Shown: one piece after another, positions 63,610-64,000 of the stretch
Position numbering within the stretch: the first letter of the stretch is position 1
Layout of the letters: the number at the start of each line of letters is the position of its first letter
DNA from: Blastococcus_B deserti
GTDB taxonomy: Bacteria; Actinomycetota; Actinomycetes; Mycobacteriales; Geodermatophilaceae
DNA: 64,000 nt
Reading direction: 5' to 3'
Assembly: GCF_042682525.1 (NCBI RefSeq)
Contig: NZ_JBHUHP010000001.1
Coordinates: 434,001-498,000 of the forward strand
Translations under genes and position numbers: made by a program
Notes under the pieces: model-generated
What the model was told of the DNA's origin: nothing
The model's database searches: none
The model's input: the letters and a program-made list of their open reading frames with translations, nothing else

Positions 63610-64000
63610 ATGGCCACACCGGGCGGCGGGAGCGCGCAGCTGGAGATGCCCGGGATGCCGCGGCGGCTGTTCCCCGCGACGCCGAGCAAGCTCGCCTCCT
63701 TCGCCGACTGCCCCCGCCGCTACCGGTACGCCTACGTCGACCGGCCCACCCCGTCGAAGGGCCCGGCGTGGGCGCACAACACCGTGGGTGCGGCCGTGCA
63801 CGCCGCGCTGCGGTCGTGGTGGGACCTGCCGGTGGAGCGACGGACGACGGCGGCGGCGCGGCAGCTGTTGTACGCCGCCTGGTCGCAGAACGGTTTCCGG
63901 GACGCCGAGCAGGCCGACCGGTGGCGGGCCCGTGCGGCAGGCTGGCTGACCGACTACGTCGCGACGCTGGACCCGACCGACGAGCCGGTGGGCAACGAGC
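63610..64000 (+). CDS. RecB-like PD-(D/E)XK nuclease, N-terminal part (3' truncated)
   Basis: The frame is open from the ATG at 63610 to the end of the window, giving 130 residues. RRLFPATPSKLASFADCPRR followed by YRYAYVDRPTPSKGPAWAHN and TVGAAVHAALRSWWDLP is the start of the RecB-type nuclease family: the Cys in DCPRRY is the first ligand of its iron-sulfur cluster, and the H in VGAAVHAAL is an active-site residue. The catalytic D and ExK are beyond the window. It likely acts on DNA ends. The frame could be mistaken for non-coding because it has no stop in the window. Confidence 0.85.
   Translation, partial: MATPGGGSAQLEMPGMPRRLFPATPSKLASFADCPRRYRYAYVDRPTPSKGPAWAHNTVGAAVHAALRSWWDLPVERRTTAAARQLLYAAWSQNGFRDAEQADRWRARAAGWLTDYVATLDPTDEPVGNE

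Overview
The window is a very GC-rich chromosomal segment with dense genes, frequent GTG starts and 4-bp stop/start overlaps. A WhiB regulator, MtrAB-LpqB, two F420 biosynthesis genes and a long-form hibernation factor place it in the Actinomycetota. I infer a non-mycolate actinobacterium of the Geodermatophilaceae type (Blastococcus, Modestobacter or Geodermatophilus); the genus is a guess. From wbbL to secA the gene order follows the Mycobacterium tuberculosis block from about Rv3265c back to Rv3235, as I remember it, so this part is conserved core.

Layout. (1) 1-6846: a surface-glycan locus. It has a truncated methyltransferase, an RgpF-WbsX two-domain protein, a second RgpF glycosyltransferase, a methyltransferase with a long C-terminal coiled coil, and a Wzt/Wzm ABC exporter whose ATPase carries a glycan-binding tail. 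(2) 7022-20035: glycosyltransferases, a polytopic membrane protein with a decayed copy of its 3' end beside it, rmlA, glf, wbbL, manC, a polyprenol-type GT2 with DUF2304, another GT2 and a flippase. (3) 20338-24837: an SDR, an AlkA-type glycosylase, rmlC, fbiB and fbiA. (4) 25069-37908: whiB, a zincin-fold protein, a DprE2-like reductase, DUF3499, manB, a Trm112 protein, a SIS protein, DUF808, glpD, manA and ahcY. (5) 38074-48310: mtrA and mtrB (separated by a 44-N assembly gap), lpqB, a ComF-family gene, hpf, two small reverse-strand enzymes and secA. (6) 48462-55067: an Rv3235-like protein, a LysM membrane protein, a conserved hypothetical, a small HTH regulator, a CpaB/CpaE-like pair, a WS/DGAT acyltransferase and DUF6912. 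(7) 55010-59748: an FHA-EssC/EccC-type ATPase divergent from one WXG100 protein. (8) 60011-64000: MaoC, NUDIX, DUF6758, a micro-protein, a bacterial PH-domain protein, a PHP phosphoesterase and the start of a RecB-like nuclease.

How it fits together. ManA, ManB and ManC give GDP-mannose; RmlA and RmlC give part of dTDP-rhamnose; Glf gives UDP-galactofuranose; WbbL and a DprE2-like reductase would use or extend an arabinogalactan-type linker. The ABC exporter and the flippase offer two export routes. FbiA and FbiB supply F420, and the PPOX-fold protein at 44764 is a candidate user. MtrAB-LpqB, SecA and the EssC/WXG100 pair cover envelope sensing and secretion.

The least expected signals are small. 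One is a dispersed hairpin element placed directly after four stop codons. Another is a triplicated 23-bp start region that makes two coupled eight-codon mini-ORFs. A third is a set of three AGCAAA words spaced 10 bp apart between the LysM gene and its neighbour. There are also in-frame repeats at the fbiB start and in the LpqB signal peptide, and a methyltransferase with a coiled coil next to a proofreading-type glycan exporter. No CRISPR array, tRNA, rRNA, insertion sequence or prophage was seen, and no stretch much over 300 bases lacks a gene.
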